A stretch of DNA of 58,164 nt from contig NPFB01000115.1 of the NCBI GenBank assembly GCA_014084085.1, forward strand, positions 32,917-91,080. The letters run 5' to 3'. Below the pieces are notes generated by a model. The model ran no database searches, was not told the origin of the DNA, and was given only the letters and a program-made list of their open reading frames with translations. Below, one piece after another: positions 39,295 to 50,100 of this stretch (positions are counted from its first letter, which is position 1; the number at the start of each line of letters is the position of its first letter). Both the position numbers and the translations under genes were made by a program. This DNA is from Hondaea fermentalgiana (lineage: Eukaryota; Sar; Bigyra; Thraustochytrida; Thraustochytriidae).

Positions 39295-40068
39295 ATGTCG
39301 GCGCCCTGGGTTGTGCTGGAATGGATGGGCGAGGCGACGGGCACGGGGCCGAGACCAGCGACAACGGGCGCCAAGAGACCGAGGAAGGGCCGCGCGGAGA
39401 CGACCAAGACCCGGGGCCAGGCGCTGCAGCCGCGAGTTGGAGGCCTTGCGCAGGGCCTGGCCAAGGCCGTGATGCAGAACCTCGCGGCACTCAATGCAGA
39501 GCCGCTTGAGGAAAATTCCAGAGGTAAGTGACGGGTGATGATGCCAAGATGGTGCGCGCTTGAGGAACTGACCAACAACGTGCTGTGCGCAGAGCTCGTG
39601 GATGCTGCGATTTCGCGTGGGGCCAAGGCACTACGTGCCGACGCAATTGGTGCCGAGGCAGAAACTTCAAAATCTAAACGTGCACGACGTGGCGCGGCGG
39701 ACGAGGATGAAATTAAGCGGGCGCGGAAACGAGTCGCGCTCGCGGATAAAACGGGTGAGCTTATTCGCGTCTATCGCGAAAAGCTAGAGCGCGACCTGGA
39801 AACCCTGTACAAAGTGCTAGGCGCGCCATCGTTAACGCCATCGTCATCGCACCGGCAACAAGGCTCGCAACTCGGCCCGCCACCAACCCTGGAGGACCTC
39901 AAGCAATACTGTGTCTGCAAGCAGCTCTTTCTCGGTAGTATGATTGCTTGCGACAACAAAAAGTGCCCTATTGAATGGTTTCATTGCGAATGCGCAGGTA
40001 TTCCTGCTGGTGAGGATCCTCCGAACTTTGTGTGTCATATTTGTCAAGCGCAGCAGCAAGCGAAGTGA
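39295..40068 (+). CDS. ING-type PHD finger protein, one intron
   Basis: The coding sequence is 39295-39523 joined to 39593-40068, giving 234 residues. The 69-bp intron starts GTAAGT and ends CAG, phase 1. The C-terminus is a complete PHD finger from residue 182: YCVCKQLFLGSMIACDNKKC, then PIEWFHCECAGIPAGEDPPN and VCHIC. The order C4HC3 and the phrase 'CDN..CPIEWFH' are diagnostic for ING proteins, whose fingers read trimethylated Lys4 of histone H3. The expected N-terminal ING helical region is short and poorly conserved here, although a helical stretch with Leu/Lys/Glu occurs at about 120-155. Membership of a histone acetyltransferase or deacetylase complex is inferred from the family. The donor and acceptor are chosen because they restore one frame and fit consensus. 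Confidence 0.88.
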
Positions 40069-40685
40069 AAAGCATCGAGTAACGAGAAAGCTGCAGCGTA
40101 AAACTTACATGTTAGTCATGAGTTTGAAAACAACATGCCTTAATTTTATTGGATGGAAGAAGCGGCATCCTTATTTTCAGAGAAGAAAGAAAAGGCTATC
40201 AAGAAGATACCTTTTCAGATGGAGCTGGGTCTAAGCTTGATGTAGTCATTTTGCATTTCAGATTTTTTTAATGCGCACATTGAGGACAAACTCCATTCCT
40301 CTTCAAATGTACGTGAGCATTTTTTTCCCCTAGATTGGAACTCTTTGAATCCAGAAAAGAAGGAAAGCAGAACGATTCCACACGGCCGGACAGTGTTTAC
40401 GAATAATCTACTTTTTCTTCCCTTGTTTGAAACAGTTTATTCGGTAAACCAACCGCATCTCATCGAGAAAAAGATCCCGCTTCCATTTTGTGCAAAGGAA
40501 GGTTGACTGGGTAGTATCGATCCTTTCATGGGCTGTGCAAATTGCCAGTGATTGAATCATGAACAGCGAGTTGTATTGCGATTACACAACACAGAGAAAA
40601 GATTTTCACTCAAAAAAATGGAAATTTTTAATTAAAAAAAAATCCACAATGCCAGTGGTGGACTTGGACAAGGAAAAAAATTGAA
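40069..40685. other. AT-rich 3' region between ING-type gene and tRNA
   Basis: The stretch is clearly more AT-rich than its surroundings and has many A and T runs. I see no coding frame. The end near the tRNA carries the T-run used as Pol III terminator. Confidence 0.5.
40674..40680 (-). terminator. Pol III T-run terminator of tRNA-Gln
   Basis: Seven A on the plus strand give seven T on the transcribed minus strand, starting five bases past the tRNA discriminator base. This is the usual RNA polymerase III stop signal. Confidence 0.85.
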
Positions 40686-40756
40686 TTCTCCTACGCGGAA
40701 TCGAACCACGGTTGTCAGAGTCAGAGTCTGACATGCTACCATTACATCACAGGAGA
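40686..40756 (-). tRNA. tRNA-Gln: tRNA-Gln, anticodon CUG
   Basis: The reverse complement folds as a full cloverleaf of 70 nucleotides plus an A discriminator. The acceptor stem TCTCCTG pairs with TAGGAGA (last pair G-U). The D arm ATGT/GCAT encloses AATGGTA. The anticodon stem TCAGA/TCTGA has the loop CTCTGAC with U33 and anticodon CUG, which reads CAG. The variable loop has four bases, and the T arm CGTGG/CCGCG encloses TTCGATT. No intron is present. The internal B box GGTTCGATTCC is perfect and a T-run follows, so it should be transcribed by Pol III. Confidence 0.95.
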
Positions 40757-41643
40757 TCTCGTATTGAAGCATCATGTCTACCCGACACTCATATACCTGC
40801 TTCCTAGACCCCGCAAGTCCCTTCTCTCTGGCGGCGGCGCCGTACGTCGTGACAAACTCGTCCGCCACCCCCCTCCGGCATCAGGCATGCGCGTACCTCC
40901 ACGGGCAAGTCGGGGCAGTAAGGCACGTCTCCGCGCGCGCGCTGTGCCACGCGTGCACGCGCTGCTCTCTCTCTCTCTCTCTCCCAGTGTTCATCTCCCG
41001 CCTGCTGCTGCTGCGTGCGAGCGCGCGCTCCAGCTCGCCGAGCCCGAGCTCGCCCGGCTGGCGCAGGCGCTGCAGCGCGAGCGAGGCAGGCAGACCGCGA
41101 GTCTCGACGCAGACGCGGGCGCGGAGCGCGCGAGCGAGCGAGTGGCCGGCGCGTGCCGCGGGAGGGACGCGGGACCCCGGTCACTGTCAGAGCAGAGCAG
41201 AGCAAAGCAGAGCAGAGACTAGATAAGGTCGTGTACGCGTGCGAGCGAGCGAGCGAGCGAGCGAGCAAACGAGCACAGCGAGCGCGCGAGCGGGCGGGAG
41301 AGAGCGGCCGCGGAGAGAGGCGTGTGCTGCGCGCGCGAGAGCTGCGGCAGAGGTGCGCTGCGACGGGCTGGTGCGAAAGAGGAGGAGGACTCGCGAAAGA
41401 AAAGGGGGACATTGACTGCGCGCACGAAGACCACGAAGACGACGGCAAGACAGACGGTAGACGCGGACGTAGAGAGAGGAGCTTGCTCGCTTGCTAGTTT
41501 CCTCGTGTTGGCCTGTCTGCGTACTTGCTGGTGTGCTTGCTTTGGGTTTCTTGTACGCGTACGCGCTCAGCATTGAGGCCGGAAAGAGGAACGCGAGCAG
41601 AGAAGAGAAGAAGAGAAGAAGAGCTGGCGCTTGAGCACCAGCC
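40757..41643. other. Upstream region of TPR gene A
   Basis: GC-rich low-complexity sequence with CT repeats at about 40967-40983, an AGAGC-type repeat near 41191-41217, and GAGC units near 41242-41266. No gene is seen. It should hold the promoter of the gene at 41644. Confidence 0.5.
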
Positions 41644-44600
41644 ATGCGGGCGTTGATCCGGAGCATCTCTGGACTTACGAGCAGCGAGGAAACAGAGGCA
41701 AATTGCGCGGGAAGAAATGGAGATGGCGCCCAGGTCGCTGTGCAAGGCGACGACGACGAGGGCGAGGTCGCTTCACGAAGGCCCTCAGCGCAAAGTCGGC
41801 TCAGCCAGCGTCTGAGCAGACGTCTCAGCCGCACGCGACGCTGGGTCCAGGGTGGCTCATCCGACGCAGGATCCGAGCCTTTGATGGAGGTGTCATATCG
41901 CGGCATCAGCGTTGCCGCCATCAACGACATCTGGGAAGCTTTCGAAAACAATGCGTTGGCCCCGGGCATGGAGATTTCTCATAATGGCGACCGTGGCAAG
42001 GCTGTGAGAATTGTTCGCGCCGGGACAAAGCGCCGCGTGAACGAAAACGGTGAATTCTCAGTGAGAAGTGTCACGAATTTGAATTGGATGTTTGGTGGCA
42101 ATCAAGAACCGGGCATCGACAGTCTGCACGGGCGAAATCCACGATTCCCGCGCAAGGTCTTTACGTATCACCGGAACGACCTGGTGTCGATGCCTCGTCT
42201 GAGTTGGCGACTTCGTGACGTGGTGGACTTTATCCTTGTGCCTGAAGAGCTCAAGTCGGGTCTGCCCTCGGGGGAGCGGCTTGCCGTCGCGTCGGCCGAG
42301 CCCTACGCGGGAGTCCTCGTCATTGTCGACGACAACATACGGTTTTCGTCATTCCAGAGCGCCTTGAAGCGGTATGCCGAGCGGGAGGGTGTAGGCTCGG
42401 ACGAGGTTCATATTTGGTCCCTGGAGTTGGGAATCCATCACTCAAGCATTCGGATTCCGGAAACTGCAAGCCCAGACGAAGAAACCCGCGCGAAGAAATT
42501 CTACGCGGAGGAGCTCGCAGATGCCATGCAAAAGTTTGACAAGGTCCTCGTGGTCTTGAATGAAAATCTGGAGGGCATTCGCCGCTCCGACGTCGTTTTC
42601 AGCATTTACCAGGCCGCGCGCGCAGGAAAGCCGATCGAATTGGTGTGGCCGCAGCAAGGAAGCGGTGACGCAGAAGAGATGGGTTACTTTTTGGATTCCC
42701 CCTATGAATGGACCCAATGCTATCGCAACCCGAACTTGGAATTGGGCCTTTTGCAGAATGGCTACATGATGGGTTTTGGGCAAATGGACTTAATTTGCAG
42801 TAAAATCGTCCTCGAAGCCCAGGATGATGCTGAAGAGGCTGTCCGCTCCTTTGTCGATACTGTGCAGCCCGTGCTTGCATTGTGCATGGGTGACGCCATC
42901 GAGGAGCATGTGGAAACTTGCCTCACGACGAAGACGCAGCGATCTGCACAGTCCCTTTTAGGCGCAGCGAGGCTCTTTAATGAGTTGAAGCGCTTCGAGC
43001 AAGGCCGCATCACCGCGTCGCGTTGCATCGACATGATTCACGAAGTGGCCAGGGAGGCAAAAGAAAAGGAGCAGATGTCCAGCGAAGAGGCCCGGGGTGA
43101 TAACGACGAGGAAGATGACGAGGAACGAGACCCCGCCAACACGAGCAATGGCCTGGCTGACGAGGAGAACGCCGAGGATGCTCAGCAAGCAAGACCTGAA
43201 GGCATTGGTATGGATGACGTCGCTGCAGAAGACGCCGAAGTCGCCGAGGACGCCGAAGATGCCGCGGACGTGGCCCCTGATGCCGAAGCCAACGGTGTTC
43301 TTCGTGCCAATTTTGGCGGAGCGTGGATGTCTTCGTCGCTGTTCGCCAGTGACTCTGCGGAAACGCCCCTCGAACGAATGTTGTCTCTAGAGTACGACTT
43401 GCTTCTCTGCATCGCCTCATCTTTGCATGGAGAAGAGAAATTCGAAGAAGCCGAGGCAGCGTACGATACCGTACTGGCGTACTTGCGGGAGAAGGACAAG
43501 TTGCATACCATTAAGCACGGCGAAGTCGTGCGCGACGCGGCGCGGAATCTCCGCAAGATTGAAGGCCGCGAGTCGGACGCGGAGCGAATTGCCAAGGACT
43601 TTGTGGCGGAGATGCGATCGCAAGAAGACATGGAAACCTCTACCTTGCGAAATGCTCTATTCTATATCTTGGAAGACCTCGCGCAGTTTGCCGATCGCGA
43701 CTTCAGATTCGAAGACTCTCTGGAGAGCTATCTTATCCTGGAAGAGATCTGCGAGAAGTACGCTGACGAGACGCAGAGCATCGACTATACGCTCATGGCG
43801 ACAAGATCAAGCATCTTTCGTCTCAGGACGGAAGTCTCAAGCGACGAGGAGCTCAAAGCCGAAGCTGAAAAGCAGCAAGAGTCCGCGGCAGCAAGTTTCT
43901 TTGACGGTTTTGCCGGGAGCGCAAAGTGGAGTCTTGCCAACGCGTTGATGATCGGTTCACGTCTGCCCAATTACACGCTCGAGCTATTTGACAAGATGGG
44001 AAACCAAATGTCTTTTGGTTGGGGTATGATGACTTCCATGCGCTATCTCAAAATCTCGCAAAGCCTCATGATGCTCGGCCGCTACGTGGAGGCGCGCGCG
44101 GCGTTCGAAATGTACGAGGAGGATTTCGAGCGGAACGGCTTATTCCGCATCTTCAGGCCAAACCCAAACCGAGACACGGGTCCTGGAGCAAGTTTGCGCG
44201 CGCCACTGACATTTTACTTTGGAGACTATGAGAGCGCAATCACCCAGGCGCAGGCGCACGTAGATGCAACAATTGAGTCAGTTCCCGAGAGCGAAGATGC
44301 AGAGACGAGCAAGGCTGTTAATCATGCGCGCGCGACACTCTTGCAGATACAATTGGCTGGCTTTGATATTGAAAAGGCGCGACCCGTACTAAAAGCCTAT
44401 GAAAAGTCTGTGCGTATGAACAAGAAGAACCCTCCAGAAGGCCATTCAAGGCCCAGTCTTCAGCAGCTCGAGCAGAACCTAATGGACGTGACCGTCCTAC
44501 GTTTTCGTGCTGCGCTGGCACGCTGTGAGGGCGATCTCGAGCGCTCGCTCAAGTACTATCGCAAGGCGGACGACCTTGTCCGTGGCACTGTGGGCGCGCG

Positions 44601-45915
44601 GAACATGTCGTGGATGTCATCGCGGATCATGATCGTCCACACCCTCTTTGATCTCGATCGCTTTGACGAAGCGGAGGAAGTCTTGGCCGAGATCCCGCTG
44701 TGGGATCTGGAGGAGCCGTACTATCACAAGGTCCCGCAAGCAGATGCGGGTCCTTCCGAGGACGAGGTCGCGGACGCGCACGAAGCGGATGCATCGAACG
44801 ACAACGGTGGGGATGACGCGGGCGAAAATACCGCCGCCGCCGACGACGATGGAGAGACCGAGACAGAAGGGGGTGACAGGGTGGCAGAGCGTAGCGCGGA
44901 CGATGATGATAATGATCTTGCCCTCGCTAATGGCGAGAACAGCCAAAGTGATGGTGACAATGATGCTGACGGGGCGGACGCGGGAGCTGAAGCGGGATCG
45001 GAAGCTAATGACAACAATGACGATGTCCACGATGATGAAGCCAACGAAGCAGAAGAGGATGACGGCCAAGAAGAAGGAAGGGAGGAGGACGAGGATGACA
45101 ATGCGCAGGAGGAAGAGGCGAGTCCCGCTCCGATGCCACGTTTCCGAACGTCTTTTTTTTCCCCTTTTTTCGGAGGCGAAGAACCGGAAGAAACCGGTCC
45201 CTATCCTGGCCCATTGAAGACGGAGCCCCTGGATGCAGACCACATGGCTCATATTGGTATGAACGGAATTCGCTCCAACTTGGAAGCGCGCCAAAAGTTT
45301 GCGCGTGGAGATTTGGAAGGATTTGTGGCGGACGTGAAGGCGATTGCAGATGCGCAAATTGCAGTGAATGGAATGTGCTTTAGTATGACGCTCTCTGCCC
45401 TCATTGTGCAGGCTCGAGGACTTCGCATTCTTGAAGAATATGAAGAGGCTGCGGAAGTGCTGTCTCGTGCACGGCAAGCAGCCAAAGAGATGAAAAGCGC
45501 AAACCCGGCCTTCTTGTCGGAGCTTTATACCGAGTGTGCGCGCGTGAACTGCAAGGTTGGCAATGCCCAAGCTGCCTTGTGGGAGTCGGCGGACGCCCTG
45601 GTGATGATACGGGAATTGGCTCCTCGGAGCATAATTTTTGGGGAAGCCCTTTTGGGTCGCGCCGAGGCTCTGGCCGCCGTGGGTCGTCAGGACGAGGCGG
45701 AAGAGGCGGCGACGCAGGCGCTTGATCTCTTCACGGAAGTTTCGGGCGAAGAGTCGAGCATGCTGGCGGAGACTTTGCTCCTCATTGCCGAGTTAACGGG
45801 CGAGACGGGGTTTGCCGAGGAGGGGTTGCGCATGCGCGAGGACATTTACGGCCCCTCGCACCCGTTGACAAAGTCCGCCTCGCAGCTCCTCGACGCCCTC
45901 GAGCGCTCCGCCTGA
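41644..45915 (+). CDS. TIR/HET-like N-terminal domain and TPR protein, copy A
   Basis: The protein has 1423 residues, starting at an ATG in a CCAGCC context. Residues about 84-110 (YRGISVAAINDIW onward) match the N-terminal motif of the genes at 1-587 and 47123. The TIR/HET-like core follows: VLVIVDDNIRFSSF, then VHIWSLELGIHHS near 255 and KFDKVLVVLNENLEGI near 298. In this copy the aspartate and Asn-Gln positions of the usual 'WLDifsvNQ' are replaced. From about 430 onward the protein is helical with TPR-like pairs. Clear TPRs are near 600-660, 800-960 and 1240-1420, the last ending in AEEGLRMREDIYGPSHPLTK, a kinesin-light-chain style repeat. Two acidic low-complexity inserts separate TPR blocks (about 477-552 and 1032-1160). 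Function is unknown; a scaffold or intracellular sensor is inferred. Confidence 0.85.
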   Translation: MRALIRSISGLTSSEETEANCAGRNGDGAQVAVQGDDDEGEVASRRPSAQSRLSQRLSRRLSRTRRWVQGGSSDAGSEPLMEVSYRGISVAAINDIWEAFENNALAPGMEISHNGDRGKAVRIVRAGTKRRVNENGEFSVRSVTNLNWMFGGNQEPGIDSLHGRNPRFPRKVFTYHRNDLVSMPRLSWRLRDVVDFILVPEELKSGLPSGERLAVASAEPYAGVLVIVDDNIRFSSFQSALKRYAEREGVGSDEVHIWSLELGIHHSSIRIPETASPDEETRAKKFYAEELADAMQKFDKVLVVLNENLEGIRRSDVVFSIYQAARAGKPIELVWPQQGSGDAEEMGYFLDSPYEWTQCYRNPNLELGLLQNGYMMGFGQMDLICSKIVLEAQDDAEEAVRSFVDTVQPVLALCMGDAIEEHVETCLTTKTQRSAQSLLGAARLFNELKRFEQGRITASRCIDMIHEVAREAKEKEQMSSEEARGDNDEEDDEERDPANTSNGLADEENAEDAQQARPEGIGMDDVAAEDAEVAEDAEDAADVAPDAEANGVLRANFGGAWMSSSLFASDSAETPLERMLSLEYDLLLCIASSLHGEEKFEEAEAAYDTVLAYLREKDKLHTIKHGEVVRDAARNLRKIEGRESDAERIAKDFVAEMRSQEDMETSTLRNALFYILEDLAQFADRDFRFEDSLESYLILEEICEKYADETQSIDYTLMATRSSIFRLRTEVSSDEELKAEAEKQQESAAASFFDGFAGSAKWSLANALMIGSRLPNYTLELFDKMGNQMSFGWGMMTSMRYLKISQSLMMLGRYVEARAAFEMYEEDFERNGLFRIFRPNPNRDTGPGASLRAPLTFYFGDYESAITQAQAHVDATIESVPESEDAETSKAVNHARATLLQIQLAGFDIEKARPVLKAYEKSVRMNKKNPPEGHSRPSLQQLEQNLMDVTVLRFRAALARCEGDLERSLKYYRKADDLVRGTVGARNMSWMSSRIMIVHTLFDLDRFDEAEEVLAEIPLWDLEEPYYHKVPQADAGPSEDEVADAHEADASNDNGGDDAGENTAAADDDGETETEGGDRVAERSADDDDNDLALANGENSQSDGDNDADGADAGAEAGSEANDNNDDVHDDEANEAEEDDGQEEGREEDEDDNAQEEEASPAPMPRFRTSFFSPFFGGEEPEETGPYPGPLKTEPLDADHMAHIGMNGIRSNLEARQKFARGDLEGFVADVKAIADAQIAVNGMCFSMTLSALIVQARGLRILEEYEEAAEVLSRARQAAKEMKSANPAFLSELYTECARVNCKVGNAQAALWESADALVMIRELAPRSIIFGEALLGRAEALAAVGRQDEAEEAATQALDLFTEVSGEESSMLAETLLLIAELTGETGFAEEGLRMREDIYGPSHPLTKSASQLLDALERSA

Positions 45916-46108
45916 GCTGGGTTGACGCCCAGGCTTCTCGGTCGGTGAGTAATGATTTATAATGCCAGAACCCTCTTTTGTTCCAATCTCTGGTGAAAAG
46001 CATGGTATTCTACAGCTTTTATGGCTTCTATCTCCGCGGCACCGGGTCCGCTCGCTCGCTTGTTCCGCGGCTGCGCTTTTCTCCCGGCTGCTCAGCGGCA
46101 GTGAGTTA

Positions 46109-46131
46109 CCCCCCCCCCCCCCCCCCCCCCC
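46109..46131. repeat. Poly-C run of 23
   Basis: Twenty-three C in a row. The exact length is uncertain in any sequencing method. Confidence 0.9.
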
Positions 46132-46523
46132 TCTTTTCCCGCTACGCTTGTAGCGGCGAGTCCAGGTCTAAAGTCGTCTGTCTGAGCAGAGCGTTTTCAC
46201 AGTTATAGTTTGTCTTCTTTGTTGTTGTGTTGTTCGTCCACCACGCAAGCAGCTAATGCCTTGTTTTCAAAAAGTTCTGCACGTATAGTAGGCCTATCAC
46301 TTTTTTGTTTCTTTCTTTCGATTTTTCTTTCGTCACGCTCGCTCGTTCGGTCGGCCGGTCGTTACGCTGGTCGCTCGCTCGTTCGTTCGCCTCGCCAGGC
46401 CCATGAAGCTTGCTTTCTAAAGGCTTGCTTGTTGCTTGCTTGCTTGAATGAAGGACTGGGTCCAGTTGCTCGCTTGGTTGACGGCAGAGCAAAGATCGTT
46501 CTCCAACAGGCAAGCCAGTCGCC

Positions 46524-46589
46524 CGCTCGCTCGAGCCTGAGCACCGGCCCGACGTGCGCTCGCTCGAGCCTGAGCACCGGCCCGACGTG
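46524..46589. repeat. 33-bp tandem duplication
   Basis: The unit CGCTCGCTCGAGCCTGAGCA and 13 following bases occur twice, exactly. It lies in the spacer, not in a gene. Confidence 0.9.
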
Positions 46590-46617
46590 CGCTCGCTCGA
46601 TTGCTGCCAGGCTCGAA

Positions 46618-46917
46618 GTTGCTTTCTTTCTTTCTTTCTTTCTCTCTCTCTTTTTCTTTCTTTTTTCCTTTTTGGGCACACACGGACACGCGGAGCCCAC
46701 GCTCGCTCGCTCGCTCGCTCGCTCTCGCGTGTGGAGAGCGAGCCGCGCCAGCCGCCCGCCCAGCCGCCCGCCCGCCCGGGGCCCTGCGCGGCCTCGCTTC
46801 CGGCCCCGCTCCAACAGCAGCGAGGGGGTGCCGCCCGCCGCGCAGCCGCGACACGCAGACGAGCGGCGCGGCACGTGCCGTCCGAGACGATCCGCCCCTC
46901 CCTGTGAGAACAGGAAG

Positions 46918-46951
<34 letters not shown>

Positions 46952-46952
46952 G
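46618..46952. repeat. TTTC and GAAA arrays in inverted orientation
   Basis: A TTTC/TCTC-rich array at about 46618-46665 is complementary to the GAAA/GAGA array at about 46914-46952. Together they could form a long hairpin. The assembly gap lies about 185 bp further on. Confidence 0.75.
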
Positions 46953-47122
46953 AAGAAACCCGAGCACGCAAGTGCGCGCTCGCCCAAACCCATTGTCGCG
47001 CTCGCATATACCCGACTTCGCCCCGCCCGCCTCCGCACCGGGAGTTGAGCCGGCGCCAACCCGGCGGGACTCGAGATCCAGAGCCCGAACCCGAGCGAGG
47101 CGCTGCGCGGCGCGGCGCGAGC

Positions 47123-50100
47123 ATGGCGGGCGCGGNNNNNNNNNNNNNNNNNNNNNNNNNNNNNNNNNNNNNNNNNNNNNNNNNNNNNNNNNNNNNNNNN
47201 NNNNNNNNNNNNNNNNNNNNNNNNNNNNNNNNNNNCCCGCGACGCGCGCGGAGGAGGGGGCGGAGGGGGGCGAGGAGGGGGAAGCCGCAGACGCAGACGC
47301 GCGGTGGTCGTGGCGGGGGATCAAGGTGGCGGCGCTCGTGGAGCTGCGCGAGGGGATCCTGGACGGCAGCACGGCGGGCCAGGTGCGCCTGGCGCGCGTG
47401 CAGGGCGCCGGGTTCGCGCTCAACCAGACGCTGCGCGCGAAACGCAGCGCGGCGCAGTTTCTGCGCGGAGGACACCCGCGGCAGGGCCACGAGGGCCTCG
47501 AAGTCGGGACGAACCCGCGCCTGCGCCGCGGCGCCGTGCAGCACGTGCAGGCGAACAGGCTCACGCCCGTGCAGAGAGACGCGTGGACTGTGTCAGACGT
47601 GCGAGACCACGTTGCCGTGCCAGTCGCGAGGCGCTGGGAGATACCCTATGTGGAGAAATACGCGGACGCCGCAGGCGAGCCCTTTGCGGCCACCTACGTG
47701 ACTTGTCCTCCGTGGCTCCTCTTTGGCGACCTGGTCGATGGCCTCTTGCGCTACTGTGCCTCCAAGGACCTGGACCCCGAAACGCATTTTGTGTGGCTCG
47801 AGGCGTTTTGCCTGGATCATGTGCGACTCGGGGTCCCCGGGTCCGACTCTGGCTCGGTGGGCCTCGACTTTTATTGCAAACGGATCCCGCGCGCCTTGAA
47901 GCAATTCGACGCGGTGGTCATTGCGCTGGGCCCGTCCTTGGAAGGCATGGCGAACGACCAAGTGCTGTGGACACTCTATTCTCTGATGATGGCAAACACG
48001 GAAACGAGTGCGCTGCTCGACAAGGTGAGAATTACTGCGCCAACCGTGGAGGATGCCGCGTCTTGGGACTCACGCATTCAAAGCATGATGGCGGAAACCT
48101 TTCACGGCTGGAAGACCGCGTACAAACAGCCAGAACTTGCTTTTCGTGCTAGGGCCGTGTTTTCCTGGCGTCGTCACTCGAGCGACGGGGTCCTCAGGCG
48201 GGCCTTTTGCGACGTGGGTCCAGGCAAGGTCTCGCGGCTCGTGCGGGCGGCCCTGCAAGAGCTGTACAGCAGTCACGTTGAGGCCTATGTGGAGCGCTTG
48301 ACGCGAACCGTCTCGCAGACCGAAAGGCTGCAGGAGCTTCAGACCGCTGCCCTCTTTTTCCGCACGATTGAAATGGACGAAGAGGCTCTTCGGCTGCGTC
48401 TGCTCGCCCTCCACGTTTTCAAACAAGCAGACGATGTGAATACAGATGCGGTGGCGCGGATCCAGCACGAGGTTGCGCACACGCTTGAACGCCTCGAGCG
48501 CTGGGACGATGCGAGGGACGCCTTTTACGAGGTGCTTCGACTTCTCCGCGAACGCCCGAACGAATGGACACGTGGCCATCTGGAAAATTTGCTGCGCACC
48601 ATTCGGTGTACGACCAAGGTTCTCTTGGTGCTTAATCGGGGCGACGAGGCGACAGCTCTGCTCGAAGACCTCGCCCGGGACGCAGATGCCTCGGAGGGCG
48701 GGAGCGAAGATGACTTTCAGCGCCAGCTCTTGGGTGCCCGGGCAGATCTCGCAATGGAAATGTATGATTTTGACACGGCGCATGCGCTGCGCAAGGATTT
48801 GATGGCCTCGGCCAATGACGTCGACACGACGGGAGAGGCCCGACACCAGCTTTTGCGGACACTTGTCAAGGTGGGGTCCGACGCCGATGTACGTGCGCTC
48901 GCCGAGGAGCTGGCAAGCGAAGGCCCAGTCTTGCAAAAGTGGATTTCAGCTGTGATTCTCTTGGAGAACCAGCGTTGCGTGGACATGGCATGCTCGCTCC
49001 TGGGCGAACTCACGGGAATGATGGTCCGTCAGTTCCAGGGCATTGTCCATTTGTTGCTGGGCACGGCTGAGATGCTCGTGGGCCGGCATGCGGATGCAAA
49101 GCAGGCGCTAGAGAGAGCCCGGGAGCTGCGTAGCGTGCCAGAGAATCTGAGCGCGGAAGACACTGCGGATACTTCGATCGGGCTGGCTATATTGCATGAA
49201 CGCCACGGAGAGGTTGATCAGGCCCTGGCTCTGGCACAGGAAGCGGCGGCAGTCATGCTCGACGCCAGAGGCATAGATTCGCGACAGTACCTGCGCGCTC
49301 AAGAGGTGGTTGCCATTCTAGAGCTCTCGCGAGGCAACGAGGAGGTGGCCGAGGATCTACTTGACCGCTACGAGACGCTTTCTAGCAAACGTCTCTCCAT
49401 GGAACGCGACATGAAAGGCAGCGTGCTTTGGCTCTCGATGCAAGTCGCGCTCTCGAGCGGCGACGCGCATCTTGCACTTGAGCTCTGCGTACAAAATTAC
49501 GAACTCAAGCTGGAGCGTTTGGGCCGCTTTCATCCTTCCCGCGTCGAGGCAGGGCTCCTCGTCGTCCGCATCCTGATTGCGCTGGACCGCAGCAAGGAGG
49601 CTGAATCGTGGCTTGCGAAAATGCCCCGTCCTGATCCTCTTCCGGAGGATGCACCGCCGCAGCTTGGCCTGCACGACAGCTTTGTGCGTGCCGAAAGCAA
49701 TCTATTGCAGTACCGTGGCGTGTACGCGGAAGCCGAATCGCTGGCGCGAGAGTCGCTGGCCCTGCATGAGCGCGTGAATGGCCCGGGCCTCATGGGGACC
49801 TTGACGAGCAAAATGCACCTTGCGAGCGTTCTTTTCGACGCTTGCAAATTCGATGGAGCCCTTGACCTTGTGAACGACTTTTTGGACACCCTCAAAGCCA
49901 AGGAGGGGCCAGGCCGACTTTTCATGGCAGAGGGATTCGTGACGCGAAGCCGCATCTTTGCTGCACTTGGCCAAGGCGACGACGCGTTGCGCGACGCCGA
50001 GCATGCTGTGGAATTTGTGCCGGAATTTCATACGGAAAAAAGCACCTTATTTCGCCTTGCAGAGCTCCATCACAGCTTTGGATGCGCGCACGCAGCACGT

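Larger units (their letters stand above)
45916..47122. other. Repeat-rich spacer between tandem TPR genes
   Basis: The 1.2-kb spacer contains a 23-C run, two copies of a 33-bp unit, TTTC units and GAAA units. The long open frames across it are repeat artefacts. The promoter of the next gene must be here. Confidence 0.5.

Noticed and set aside
46210..47122. N-terminal extension of copy B from 46210
   Set aside because: The sequence is translated microsatellite (FLSFFLS-type) and is joined to the gene only through a gap of unknown length.
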